Assembly: GCF_039614715.1 (NCBI RefSeq)
Contig: NZ_CP154857.1
Span: forward strand, 4,030,001 to 4,094,000
Direction: 5' to 3'
Source: Microbacterium sp. AZCO
GTDB lineage: Bacteria; Actinomycetota; Actinomycetes; Actinomycetales; Microbacteriaceae
DNA length: 64,000 nucleotides
The translations under genes were made by a program, and so were the position numbers. The notes beneath the pieces were generated by a model. The model was given only the letters and a program-made list of their open reading frames with translations. It was not told the origin of the DNA and made no database searches. Below are positions 56,739 to 63,933 of the stretch, one piece after another (the stretch's first letter is position 1; the number at the start of each line of letters is the position of its first letter).

Positions 56739-57620
56739 ATGAGCGACGAGCAGACCGACCCTCGCGACAAGCACCAGGACGAATTCCCGCCCCAGTCCCA
56801 GGAGCAGCCCGGCACCAACGAGGAGATGCGCTCGAAGCCCGACGCGGGCGAGGAGAGCTACCGCGGCGCGGGACGGCTCGAAGGCCGGCGCGCCCTCATC
56901 ACGGGCGGCGACTCCGGCATCGGCCGCGCGGCGGCCATCGCCTTCGCGCGGGAGGGCGCCGACGTCGCGATCGCGCACATGCCCGAGGAGATGGAGGATG
57001 CCGACGAGGTCGTGCGCCTGATCGCGGATGCCGGCCGGCGCGGGGTGAGCTTCGCGGGCGACATCCGTGAGGAGCGCTTCGCCACGTCGATCGTCACCGA
57101 CACGATCGGCCAGCTGGGCGGCCTCGACATCCTCGTGCTCAACGCCGCCTACCAGAAGGACCGCGAGGGACTCGCGTCACTGGAGACCGAGGAGTTCGAC
57201 CGCGTCTTCCGCACGAACCTCTACGGCCTGCTGTGGTCGGCGCGCGCCGCGGCCCCGCACCTCGAGCCCGGGTCGTCGATCATCGTCACGGCGTCGATCC
57301 AGGCCTTCGACCCGTCGCCAGGCCTCGTCGACTACGCCATGACGAAGGCGGCCCAGGTCGCCTTCGTGAAAGCCATGGCCCAGGAGCTCGGCCCGAAGGG
57401 CATCCGCGTGAACGCCGTCGCCCCCGGCCCGGTGTGGACGCCGCTCATCCCGGCGACCGGCTGGGACTCCTCGAAGGTCGAGAAGTTCGGCAGCGACACC
57501 CCGCTCGGCCGCGCGGCACAGCCCGCGGAGCTCGCGGGGGCCTACGTCTACCTCGCCTCGGAGGCCGCGTCCTACGTGTCGGGCGCCGTGCTCCCGGTGA
57601 CGGGCGGCAAGGGACTCTGA
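56739..57620 (+). CDS. SDR family oxidoreductase (YdaD/YghA-type general stress protein)
   Basis: This 293-residue SDR has a hydrophilic N-terminal extension (QTDPRDKHQDEFPPQSQEQP) typical of the YdaD/YhdF/YghA group. It also has TGGDSGIGRAAAIAFAREGAD, NAAYQ in the NNAG position, catalytic Ser in TASIQAF and YAMTK, and the closing SYVSGAVLPVTGG. In Bacillus such proteins belong to the SigB general stress regulon; their substrates are not settled. GACAGGAG precedes the ATG. Confidence 0.9.
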   Translation: MSDEQTDPRDKHQDEFPPQSQEQPGTNEEMRSKPDAGEESYRGAGRLEGRRALITGGDSGIGRAAAIAFAREGADVAIAHMPEEMEDADEVVRLIADAGRRGVSFAGDIREERFATSIVTDTIGQLGGLDILVLNAAYQKDREGLASLETEEFDRVFRTNLYGLLWSARAAAPHLEPGSSIIVTASIQAFDPSPGLVDYAMTKAAQVAFVKAMAQELGPKGIRVNAVAPGPVWTPLIPATGWDSSKVEKFGSDTPLGRAAQPAELAGAYVYLASEAASYVSGAVLPVTGGKGL

Positions 57621-57621
57621 G

Positions 57622-58050
57622 GTGTCCCGCCGGCGCTCGCCCAGCCGGACCCGCACCGCACTCGCCGGCGGGCTCCTCGCCGCGCTCCTGCTCGCCGGCT
57701 GTGCGCCGACCCCCTCGCCCGACCCCGCCCTCGTGAAGCTCTCGCAGTCCGCGCTGAGCTACACGCGCTCGGCGCTCCTCGGGGTCGACCAGCAGAACGA
57801 CGGCCGCATCTTCTCCACCACGACGACCGCCCTCCTCGGCGACATGGAGGCCAAGCTCGGGGACCTCACGAGAGAGGTCGCCCTGCACCGGCCGGCCGAC
57901 GCGGAGGATGCCGCCTACCGCACCGACCTGCTCGACGCGAGCCTGGCATCGCTCGACGCCGTGCAGGCCGCCGCGCGCGGAGTATCCGACGCCGAGCACC
58001 GTCTGGAGGACGCTGCCGACACGCTCGAGAAGCTGGGGCAGGCCGGATGA
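57622..58050 (+). CDS. Small lipoprotein of unknown function
   Basis: This 142-residue protein starts at GTG and has an Arg-rich n-region, a hydrophobic core and the lipobox LLAGC (Cys about residue 27). The mature part is helical and rich in Ala, Asp and Leu (ALVKLSQSALSYTRSALLGVDQQNDGRIF). No family is recognised. It begins 1 nt after the SDR stop and its stop overlaps the ATG of the Nramp-like transporter by 4 nt, so a link to the transporter is likely. Confidence 0.78.
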   Translation: MSRRRSPSRTRTALAGGLLAALLLAGCAPTPSPDPALVKLSQSALSYTRSALLGVDQQNDGRIFSTTTTALLGDMEAKLGDLTREVALHRPADAEDAAYRTDLLDASLASLDAVQAAARGVSDAEHRLEDAADTLEKLGQAG

Positions 58051-59276
58051 AGCGGATCTTCGCCGTCGCGCTCGGCATCCTCACCGCCATCGGCGGCTTC
58101 GTCGACATCGGCGACCTGGTCACGAACTCCGTCGTCGGGTCGCGGTTCGGGCTCAGCCTCGTCTGGGTCGTGCTCATCGGGGTCGCGGGCATCTGCCTCT
58201 ACGCCGACATGGCCGGCCGCGTCGCGGCCGTCGGCGGGCGCGCGACGTTCGAGATCATCCGCGAGCGGCTCGGGCCCAAGGCCGGACTCGCGAACCTCGT
58301 CGCCTCGTTCCTCATCAATCTCCTCACCGTGACGGCCGAGATCGGCGGCATCGCGCTCGCGCTGCAGCTCGCGGCCGGGGTGGGGCCGGCGATGTGGATC
58401 CCGGTCGCCCTGTTCGGGGTGTGGATCGTGCTGTGGCGCGTGAAGTTCTCGATCATGGAGAACGTCGCGGGCCTCCTCGGCCTCGCGCTCATCGTCTTCG
58501 TCGTGGCGCTCTTCCTGCTCAAGCCCGACTGGGGCGCCCTCGCGACCGACGTCGTGCAGCCGTGGAGCATCGGGAGCGAGAACCCGCTGTCGTACTGGTA
58601 CTTCGCCGTCGCCCTGTTCGGCGCGGCGATGACGCCGTACGAGGTGTTCTTCTTCTCCTCGGGCGCACTCGAGGAGAACTGGACCGAGAAGGACCTCGGG
58701 ACCGAGCGCGCCAACGTCTTCATCGGCTTCCCGCTCGGCGGCATCCTCTCCATCGCGATTGCCGCGTGCGCAGCGGTCGTGCTCATGCCGCAGTCGATCG
58801 AGGTCGAGACGCTGTCCCAGATCGTGCTGCCCGTCTCCCAGGCGGGCGGTCAGCTCGCACTCGCCTTCGCGATCGTCGGCATCCTCGCGGCGACGTTCGG
58901 CGCGGCCCTCGAGACGACCCTGTCGAGCGGTTACACGCTCGCGCAGTTCTTCGGCTGGAGCTGGGGCAAGTTCCGCCGGCCGTCCCAGGCGGCGCGGTTC
59001 CACCTGGCGATGATCGTGTGCCTCCTCATCGGCGGAGGCATCCTGCTCACGGGTGTCGATCCCGTCGCCGTGACCGAGCTCTCGGTCGTCTTCTCGGCGG
59101 TCGCGCTGCCGCTCACGTACTTTCCGATCCTCGTCGTCGCGAACGACCCGGACTACATGGGCGAGCGGGTCAACGGGCGCGTGCGCAACGCGCTCGGCGT
59201 CGTCTTCCTCGTCATCATCCTCGTCGCCGCGGTCGCGGCGACCCCGCTCCTCATCGTCTCGGGGATGGGCTCATGA
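58047..59276 (+). CDS. Nramp-superfamily transporter with altered metal-site motifs
   Basis: This 409-residue membrane protein with about 11 spans has the Nramp (MntH) layout. The canonical first-helix DPGN is replaced by D20-I-G-D23 (GGFVDIGDL), and the sixth-helix MPH motif reads M195-T196-P197-Y198-E199, so the metal-coordinating Met and the His are missing. Such changes are known in Nramp-related proteins that carry Mg2+ or lack transition-metal transport. It is followed, with a 4-nt overlap, by two small PRC-barrel-like genes and preceded by a lipoprotein gene, an arrangement that suggests a regulated transport unit. Confidence 0.85.
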   Translation: MKRIFAVALGILTAIGGFVDIGDLVTNSVVGSRFGLSLVWVVLIGVAGICLYADMAGRVAAVGGRATFEIIRERLGPKAGLANLVASFLINLLTVTAEIGGIALALQLAAGVGPAMWIPVALFGVWIVLWRVKFSIMENVAGLLGLALIVFVVALFLLKPDWGALATDVVQPWSIGSENPLSYWYFAVALFGAAMTPYEVFFFSSGALEENWTEKDLGTERANVFIGFPLGGILSIAIAACAAVVLMPQSIEVETLSQIVLPVSQAGGQLALAFAIVGILAATFGAALETTLSSGYTLAQFFGWSWGKFRRPSQAARFHLAMIVCLLIGGGILLTGVDPVAVTELSVVFSAVALPLTYFPILVVANDPDYMGERVNGRVRNALGVVFLVIILVAAVAATPLLIVSGMGS

Positions 59277-59689
59277 CACGCGCACGAGAACCGCAGCATC
59301 CGCTCGAGTGGTACCGCGACGTGGGCGGCCGCGCCGTCGACGCCCGGCTGCACCTCCTCGATCGCCAGATCCTCGACCGCGACGGCGTGCCCGTCAGCAC
59401 CGTCGACGACGTCGAGCTCGGCGGTCTCGAGGGGGAGGAGGGGTGGGATGCCGAGCACCCGCCCGTCGTCGTCGCGGTGCTCGTGGGCACCGTGCTCCTT
59501 CCGCGGATCTTCGGCGGCCACGTGCCGCGGTCGCGCTGGGAGCGGCTGTCGTGGGACGTCGTGGCCCGCTTGGGCTCCGCGATCGACCTCACGGCGAAGG
59601 CCGACGATCTCGAGGCGACGTGGTTCGAGCGCTGGGTGCGCGATCGCATCATCGGACGCATCCCGGGAGGCCGTCATGCTCCTGAGTGA
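59273..59689 (+). CDS. Hypothetical protein with PRC-barrel-like start
   Basis: This 138-residue protein has DARLHLLDRQILDRDGVPVSTVDDVELG near residues 23-50, which resembles a PRC-barrel strand pattern, then a hydrophobic strand (PPVVVAVLVGTVLLPRIFGG) and an acidic/aromatic end (EATWFERWVRDRIIGRIPG). Its ATG overlaps the transporter stop by 4 nt and its end overlaps the next gene by 14 nt. The identification is tentative; the coupling to the transporter is firm. Confidence 0.75.
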   Translation: MTRAREPQHPLEWYRDVGGRAVDARLHLLDRQILDRDGVPVSTVDDVELGGLEGEEGWDAEHPPVVVAVLVGTVLLPRIFGGHVPRSRWERLSWDVVARLGSAIDLTAKADDLEATWFERWVRDRIIGRIPGGRHAPE

Positions 59690-60032
59690 CCTTCTCGGAT
59701 CCCGGGTCCGCTCAGTCGACGGCGAGCAGCTCGGCACCGTCGTGGATGTGCGTTTCCGCCGCGGCGCGCGGCGCGGTGCCCGCGAGGGCGAGCTCGAGCT
59801 CGTCGCCCTCATCGTGAGCCCCCGCAGCCGGCTGTCGTTCTACGGCTACGAGCGCGGGCGCGTCAACGCACCCGCGGTCATCAATGCGATCATCACGCGG
59901 ATGCACCGGGGATCGCGGATCGTGCCGTGGGAGTGCGTCGAGCAGATCGCGCACGGGGAGGTGCGCCTGGGCGTGCCCGTGCCGTTCATCCCCCTCGACG
60001 CTCGTCAGCCCATCGACCGATCGTCGTCGTGA
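59676..60032 (+). CDS. PRC-barrel domain protein
   Basis: This 118-residue protein opens with MLLSDLLGSRVRSVDGEQLGTVVDVRF, a standard PRC-barrel start, continues with ELVALIVSPRSRLSFYGYERG, and ends IVPWECVEQIAHGEVRLG. PRC-barrels in MgtE-type and related systems bind proteins or ligands and often regulate transporters. GGGAGG lies 6 nt before the ATG. It is the last gene of the unit and converges with the DUF7882 paralogue, 6 bp away. Confidence 0.85.
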   Translation: MLLSDLLGSRVRSVDGEQLGTVVDVRFRRGARRGAREGELELVALIVSPRSRLSFYGYERGRVNAPAVINAIITRMHRGSRIVPWECVEQIAHGEVRLGVPVPFIPLDARQPIDRSSS

Positions 60033-60038
60033 GCGGGG

Positions 60039-60365
60039 TCAGACGAGGGACGCGACTCGGTCCTCGGTGAGGTGCTCGGTCACGAGCACGATGCCCGACG
60101 ACGAGTTCGCCGACGTGGCGAGCTCCTCGATCCACGCACGGTCCAGTTCTGTGGGATCAGGATGCTCGAACACGAACCGCAGCGGGATCGACGGATGCAG
60201 CCAGATGGTGGAGCGACCGTCGGGTTCCTCGGCCGCGTGCCGCCACGAGAGCGTGAAAGCCTCGCCGCGCCGCAGCTTGGTCGAGATGACGACTTTCAGT
60301 TGGGCGAGGGCTCTGTCTTCCATCTGGATGGGAGCGGTAGACCCACCGTAATAGATCATGCCCAT
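60039..60365 (-). CDS. DUF7882-like small protein, paralogue of the protein at 50378
   Basis: This 108-residue protein (MGMIYYGGSTAPIQMEDRALAQLKVVISTKLRRGEAFTLSW, then TIWLHPSIPLRFVFEHPDP, RAWIEELATSANSSSGI) aligns along its length with the 50378 protein. The function is unknown. TACCGT stands 6 nt before the ATG and no Shine-Dalgarno is present, so translation is probably leaderless; a second in-frame ATG is two codons later. Confidence 0.82.
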   Translation of the reverse strand: MGMIYYGGSTAPIQMEDRALAQLKVVISTKLRRGEAFTLSWRHAAEEPDGRSTIWLHPSIPLRFVFEHPDPTELDRAWIEELATSANSSSGIVLVTEHLTEDRVASLV

Positions 60366-60371
60366 GTGCCG

Positions 60372-60377
60372 ACGGTA
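60372..60377 (-). promoter_or_regulatory. TACCGT -10 box, leaderless start of DUF7882 gene
   Basis: TACCGT (60377-60372, minus strand) is followed by CGGCAC and the ATG at 60365, the same TACCGT-N6-ATG layout as the P450 gene. No GTCAAG element is found at the expected distance, so a different -35 region is used. Confidence 0.45.
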
Positions 60378-60442
60378 GGCCCCCGGTGCCGTGAGGAAGG
60401 ACTGTCCGGGCCGAGCCTCATCGACTTCTCATAGAAAGCCGC

Positions 60443-61945
60443 TCAGACGAACCCGAACGCCGGCGGGAAGACCACGACGACGATCGCCGCCCAGGCGAGG
60501 TACACCGGGACGTAGGCCGTCTGCCACCGCTCCACCCGCCCGAACGCGGCCGCGCCGGAGAGGAAGCGCCACTGGAGCCAGGCCGCGCCGGAGAGGTTCA
60601 CGAGCAGGATGAGATTGAGCCCCAGCGACGCGAGCTTGTTGGGGCTCGCGCCGAATTCGCTGATGCGGCTCACCATCGCGATCAGGACGAGGATGTCGAC
60701 GACGAGCGCCGCGACGAGCATGAGCAGCTGCAGCCGCTCGAACCACCCGGGCGGCTCCGTCGCATCGCGCGCCGACACCGAGTAGAGCAGCAGGCCGAGC
60801 ACGACCACGAGCACGACGTCGAAGATGATGAGGAGGTCGCGGTCGGCGACGGAGCCCTCGCCCCGAGCGAGCTGCACGAGGCCCGCGACGATCAGCGCGA
60901 GCAGCAGGAGCGTGAACAGCGGCGTGAAGAGCTTCGTCAGCACGGGCGCGATGTTCTCGATGACGCTCTGCTTCGCCTCGACGAGCCACCCCGCGATCAC
61001 GACAGCACCGGCGAAGCCGCACGGCACGAGCCACGCCTCGACGAACCAGGCCGCATCGAGCCCGATCGCGCCGAAGACGCCCACCGTGAGCGCGGCCAGC
61101 ACGCCGCCGCCCAGGCCGATGAGCACGAGGTAGATGAACCACTCGCCCGTGAAGCGGATGAAGTCCATGCGTGCGCGCTCCGACCGCCAGTCGCCCGCGG
61201 TGTAGGCGATGCCGGTCACGAGCCACAGCGCGACGGCGGCGTGGAGCGCGGCCAGCATCATCGTCGCGCCGTCGGGGGCGAAGGGGTAGGTGTTGAGCAG
61301 CACGGCCGCTCCCACGAACGGCACCCCGACGCCCACGACCGTCGCGACGCTCGCGCGACGGCGGACGAGGAAGTACGCCGCGAGGAACGGCAGCACGAGC
61401 AGTGCGAGGTTGAGGGCGTACAAGCCCGGATCCTGGGCCACGGTCACACCGAACAGCGCCGGGACCTTCACCGCGACGGCCGCCGCGACGGCGAGCCCGA
61501 CCGCGAGGCCGAGCCCGCCGGCCGGGCGGGTGGCGGCGGCCGTGTCCCCGACGACGAGCTGCTTCCACAGTCGCTCGGAGTGCTCGCGCGCGAACTCTCG
61601 CGACAGGTCGTCGAGCCGGCCCATCCGGCGCACGGCGATGAGGAACGCCTCGTCAGGCGAGAGGCCGGATGCCTCGAGCCCGTCGATCTGGTCGCGGAGA
61701 TGCCCCTCGAGCTCACGCGTGTCGCCGGCGGAGATGGCGTCGCTGCGCGACACGTAGCGCCGCCACTGCTCGATCTGCCCCTCGACGCCGGAATCCGGCG
61801 CGGTGCCGGCATCCGGCTCGGTGCCGGCATCCGGGGCGGTGCCGGCATCCGGGGCGGTGCCGGCGTTTGCAGGGGGTTCGGCCCTCCGTCCGGCGCCGGG
61901 CGCAGCGTCATGCCGGTGTGCGGGCTCCGGCCCGGCGGGGGTCAC
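60443..61945 (-). CDS. Multi-span membrane protein with permease-prefix domain, PadR-coupled
   Basis: This 500-residue protein starts at GTG 61945, overlapping the padR stop (GTGA). It has a repeat-rich Ala/Pro/Asp/Gly N-terminus, then a cytosolic domain (EQWRRYVSRSDAISAGDTRELEGHLRDQIDGLEASGLSPDEAFLIAVRRMGRLDDLSREF) of the permease-prefix type found with PadR-regulated membrane proteins. About ten membrane helices follow (for example VLPFLAAYFLVRR; MMLAALHAAVALWLVTGI). The function is unknown. The PadR gene upstream very probably controls it. Confidence 0.85.
   Translation of the reverse strand: MTPAGPEPAHRHDAAPGAGRRAEPPANAGTAPDAGTAPDAGTEPDAGTAPDSGVEGQIEQWRRYVSRSDAISAGDTRELEGHLRDQIDGLEASGLSPDEAFLIAVRRMGRLDDLSREFAREHSERLWKQLVVGDTAAATRPAGGLGLAVGLAVAAAVAVKVPALFGVTVAQDPGLYALNLALLVLPFLAAYFLVRRRASVATVVGVGVPFVGAAVLLNTYPFAPDGATMMLAALHAAVALWLVTGIAYTAGDWRSERARMDFIRFTGEWFIYLVLIGLGGGVLAALTVGVFGAIGLDAAWFVEAWLVPCGFAGAVVIAGWLVEAKQSVIENIAPVLTKLFTPLFTLLLLALIVAGLVQLARGEGSVADRDLLIIFDVVLVVVLGLLLYSVSARDATEPPGWFERLQLLMLVAALVVDILVLIAMVSRISEFGASPNKLASLGLNLILLVNLSGAAWLQWRFLSGAAAFGRVERWQTAYVPVYLAWAAIVVVVFPPAFGFV
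61790..61868 (-). repeat. 18-nt tandem repeats coding Ala-Pro-Asp-Ala-Gly-Thr
   Basis: About four copies of an 18-nt unit (CGGTGCCGGCATCCGGGG on the plus strand) encode GTAPDA/GTEPDA repeats in the N-terminus of the membrane protein. The unit preserves frame, so length variation would be tolerated. Confidence 0.85.
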
Positions 61946-62310
61946 GCGAGGCCTCCGAGCGGGATCGCCGATCGCGGGTCGCCGCGGTCGCGCCACACCT
62001 GCTGCAGCGTGCGGCTGACGACCGCCCACTGCTGCCGCTGCTCGCTGAACGCGGCCTCGCCCGAGCTGCTCAGCCGGTAGTGCTTGCGCGGCCGGCCGTT
62101 GGGCGCCGAGCCCCAGGTCGACTCCACGTGCCCGAGACGCTCCAGGCGGTGCAGCAGCGGGTACAGCATCCCGTCGCTCCACTCCAGCTCGCCCCCGGAC
62201 AGCTCACCGATCCGCCGCAGGATCGCATACCCGTACGACTCGCCCTCGGCGAGGATGCCGAGCACGAGCGGTGTCGCGGTCGCCGCGACGAGGTCCTTGC
62301 CGATGCGCAT
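61942..62310 (-). CDS. PadR family transcriptional regulator
   Basis: This 122-residue PadR-type winged-helix repressor has TPLVLGILAEGESYGYAILRRIGEL, then WSDGMLYPLLHRLERLGHVESTW, GRPRKHYRLSSSGEAAF and a C-terminal dimer helix. GAGG lies 6 nt before the ATG. Its stop overlaps the start of the membrane-protein gene. A 40-bp imperfect palindrome begins 2 nt upstream of its start codon, so it should repress its own operon. Many PadR proteins respond to small hydrophobic or phenolic compounds or cell-wall stress. Confidence 0.93.
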   Translation of the reverse strand: MRIGKDLVAATATPLVLGILAEGESYGYAILRRIGELSGGELEWSDGMLYPLLHRLERLGHVESTWGSAPNGRPRKHYRLSSSGEAAFSEQRQQWAVVSRTLQQVWRDRGDPRSAIPLGGLA

Positions 62311-62312
62311 CC

Positions 62313-62352
62313 GATACCTCGCAGTTCTATGTACCTAGAACCACAAGGTATC
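62313..62352. promoter_or_regulatory. 40-bp imperfect palindrome, probable PadR operator
   Basis: Outer arms GATACCT ... AGGTATC and inner arms GTTCTA ... TAGAAC surround the centre TGTACC. Of 40 positions, most pair; mismatches lie between the two arm sets and at the centre. It overlaps the expected promoter just upstream of padR, as in autoregulated PadR genes. Confidence 0.75.
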
Positions 62353-62370
62353 ACTCCCCACCTCTCGCGA

Positions 62371-62448
62371 CGAGACCCTAGGGAGTCGTCGAGACCACAC
62401 GTTCCCGGCGTCGACGACGTATGCACTCGGCGAGACCCTAGGGTCTCG
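62371..62448. promoter_or_regulatory. Two CGAGACCCTAGGG sites 60 bp apart, one a perfect 18-bp palindrome
   Basis: CGAGACCCTAGGGTCTCG at 62431-62448 is a perfect palindrome. An incomplete copy, CGAGACCCTAGGGAGTCG, begins exactly 60 bp earlier at 62371. Both contain the rare CCTAGG. They lie between padR and the 3' end of the aminotransferase gene. Two spaced operators of an unidentified factor are likely; a repeat element is possible. Confidence 0.5.
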
Positions 62449-62513
62449 TCCGATCGGGGTCGGCGGGAGAGCGTGCGCGATCGGAGGGGATGGCGTCTCG
62501 GGAGGTGGATGCT

Positions 62514-62538
62514 GCGCTCCGGCATCCTCCCGGAGCGC
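62514..62538 (-). terminator. Stem-loop after the aminotransferase gene
   Basis: Arms GCGCTCCGG (62514-62522) and CCGGAGCGC (62530-62538) form a perfect 9-bp stem with a 7-nt loop, 19 bp after the aminotransferase stop on the minus strand. No T-run follows. Confidence 0.5.
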
Positions 62539-62556
62539 CATCTCCTCCCGGGGTGA

Positions 62557-63933
62557 TCAGGCGATCGCGTCGTCGGCCGCGTCGAGCGCGCGGTCGATCA
62601 CGTCGAGGCCGCGCACGAGCTCGTCCTCCGTGATCACGAGAGGAGGCGCGACGTGCACGCGGTTGAAGTGCGTGAACGGCCATACGCCGCCCTTCTTGCA
62701 CGCCGCGGCGACGGCGGCGACGGGCGCGGCATCCGCTCCGCTCGCGTTGAACGCGACGAGCGGCTCGCGCGTCTCGCGGTCGCGCACGAGCTCGATCGCC
62801 CAGAAGAGCCCGAGTCCGCGCACGTCTCCGACCGAGGGATGCCGCTCCTTCATGCGCTGCAGCGCGGGCTCGACGACGCGGGGGCCGAGGTCGCGCACGC
62901 GCTCGAGGATGCCGTCGCGCTCGAACACCTCGAACGTCGCGACGCCGGCCGCGCACGCGAGCGGGTGGCCCGAGTAGGTGAGGCCGCCGGGGAACGAGAC
63001 GGTGTCGAAGTGCGCCGCGATCCGGTCGGAGATGACGACGCCGCCGAGCGGGACGTATCCCGAGTTGACCCCCTTCGCGAAGGTGATGAGGTCGGGCGCG
63101 GCGTCGAAGGCCTGGAACGCGAACCACTCGCCGACGCGTCCGAAGCCGACCATGACCTCGTCTGCGATCCATACGATGCCGTACTTGTCGCACAGCGCCC
63201 GGACGCCCGCGAGGTAGACCGGCGGCGGCACGAGCACGCCGTTCGTCCCGACGATCGTCTCGAGCACGATCGCCGCGATCGTCGACGCCCCCTCGAGCAC
63301 GATGACCTGCTCGAGGTGCTCGAGCGCGCGCTGCGCCTCGTCCTCGGGGGTCGTCGCGTGGAACGCCGAGCGGTAGGGGTAGGGGCCGAAGAAGTGGGCG
63401 ACCGATCCGTCGCCGGGCTCGTTCGCCCAGCGCCGGGGGTCGCCGGTCAGCGAGATGGCCGTCGTGGTGTTGCCGTGGTAGCTGCGGTAGGCCGAGAGCA
63501 CCTTCCGCCGGCCGGTGACCGCGCGCGCCATGCGCACGGCGTTCTCGTTCGCGTCGGCGCCCCCGTTCGTGAAGAAGACCTTCTCGAAGCCGTCGGGCGC
63601 GACCCCGGCGATGCGCCGGGCGAGCTCGCCGCGCACGTCGCTGGCCATCGACGGCTGGATCGTCGCGAGCCGGCCCGCCTGCCGCTGGATGGCCGAGACG
63701 AGGTCGGGATGCTGATGCCCGAGGTTGAGGTTCACGAGCTGCGACGAAAAGTCGAGGTAGGCGTTGCCGGCGTAGTCCCAGAACGTGGACCCCTCGCCCG
63801 CCGCGACCGGCATCGGATCGATCAGCGCCTGCGCGCTCCACGAGTGGAAGACGTGCGCGCGGTCGTCGGCGCGGACGCGGGCATCGCCGTCGAGGTCGGG
63901 AAGGGCGGCGCTGCGCGTGAGTGTGTCGGTCAT
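62557..63933 (-). CDS. Class III (omega) aminotransferase, PLP-dependent
   Basis: This 458-residue fold-type I enzyme has the class III layout: YAGNAYLDFSSQLVNLNLGHQHP, FFTNGGADANENAVRMAR, the PLP-binding aspartate in WIADEVMVGFGR (D258) and the Schiff-base lysine K287 in TFAKGVNSGYVPLGG. TYSGHPLACAA follows. The sequence resembles the omega-amino acid:pyruvate and taurine:pyruvate group; the amino donor cannot be fixed. It stands alone in the window, with its 5' region at the right edge. Confidence 0.9.
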   Translation of the reverse strand: MTDTLTRSAALPDLDGDARVRADDRAHVFHSWSAQALIDPMPVAAGEGSTFWDYAGNAYLDFSSQLVNLNLGHQHPDLVSAIQRQAGRLATIQPSMASDVRGELARRIAGVAPDGFEKVFFTNGGADANENAVRMARAVTGRRKVLSAYRSYHGNTTTAISLTGDPRRWANEPGDGSVAHFFGPYPYRSAFHATTPEDEAQRALEHLEQVIVLEGASTIAAIVLETIVGTNGVLVPPPVYLAGVRALCDKYGIVWIADEVMVGFGRVGEWFAFQAFDAAPDLITFAKGVNSGYVPLGGVVISDRIAAHFDTVSFPGGLTYSGHPLACAAGVATFEVFERDGILERVRDLGPRVVEPALQRMKERHPSVGDVRGLGLFWAIELVRDRETREPLVAFNASGADAAPVAAVAAACKKGGVWPFTHFNRVHVAPPLVITEDELVRGLDVIDRALDAADDAIA

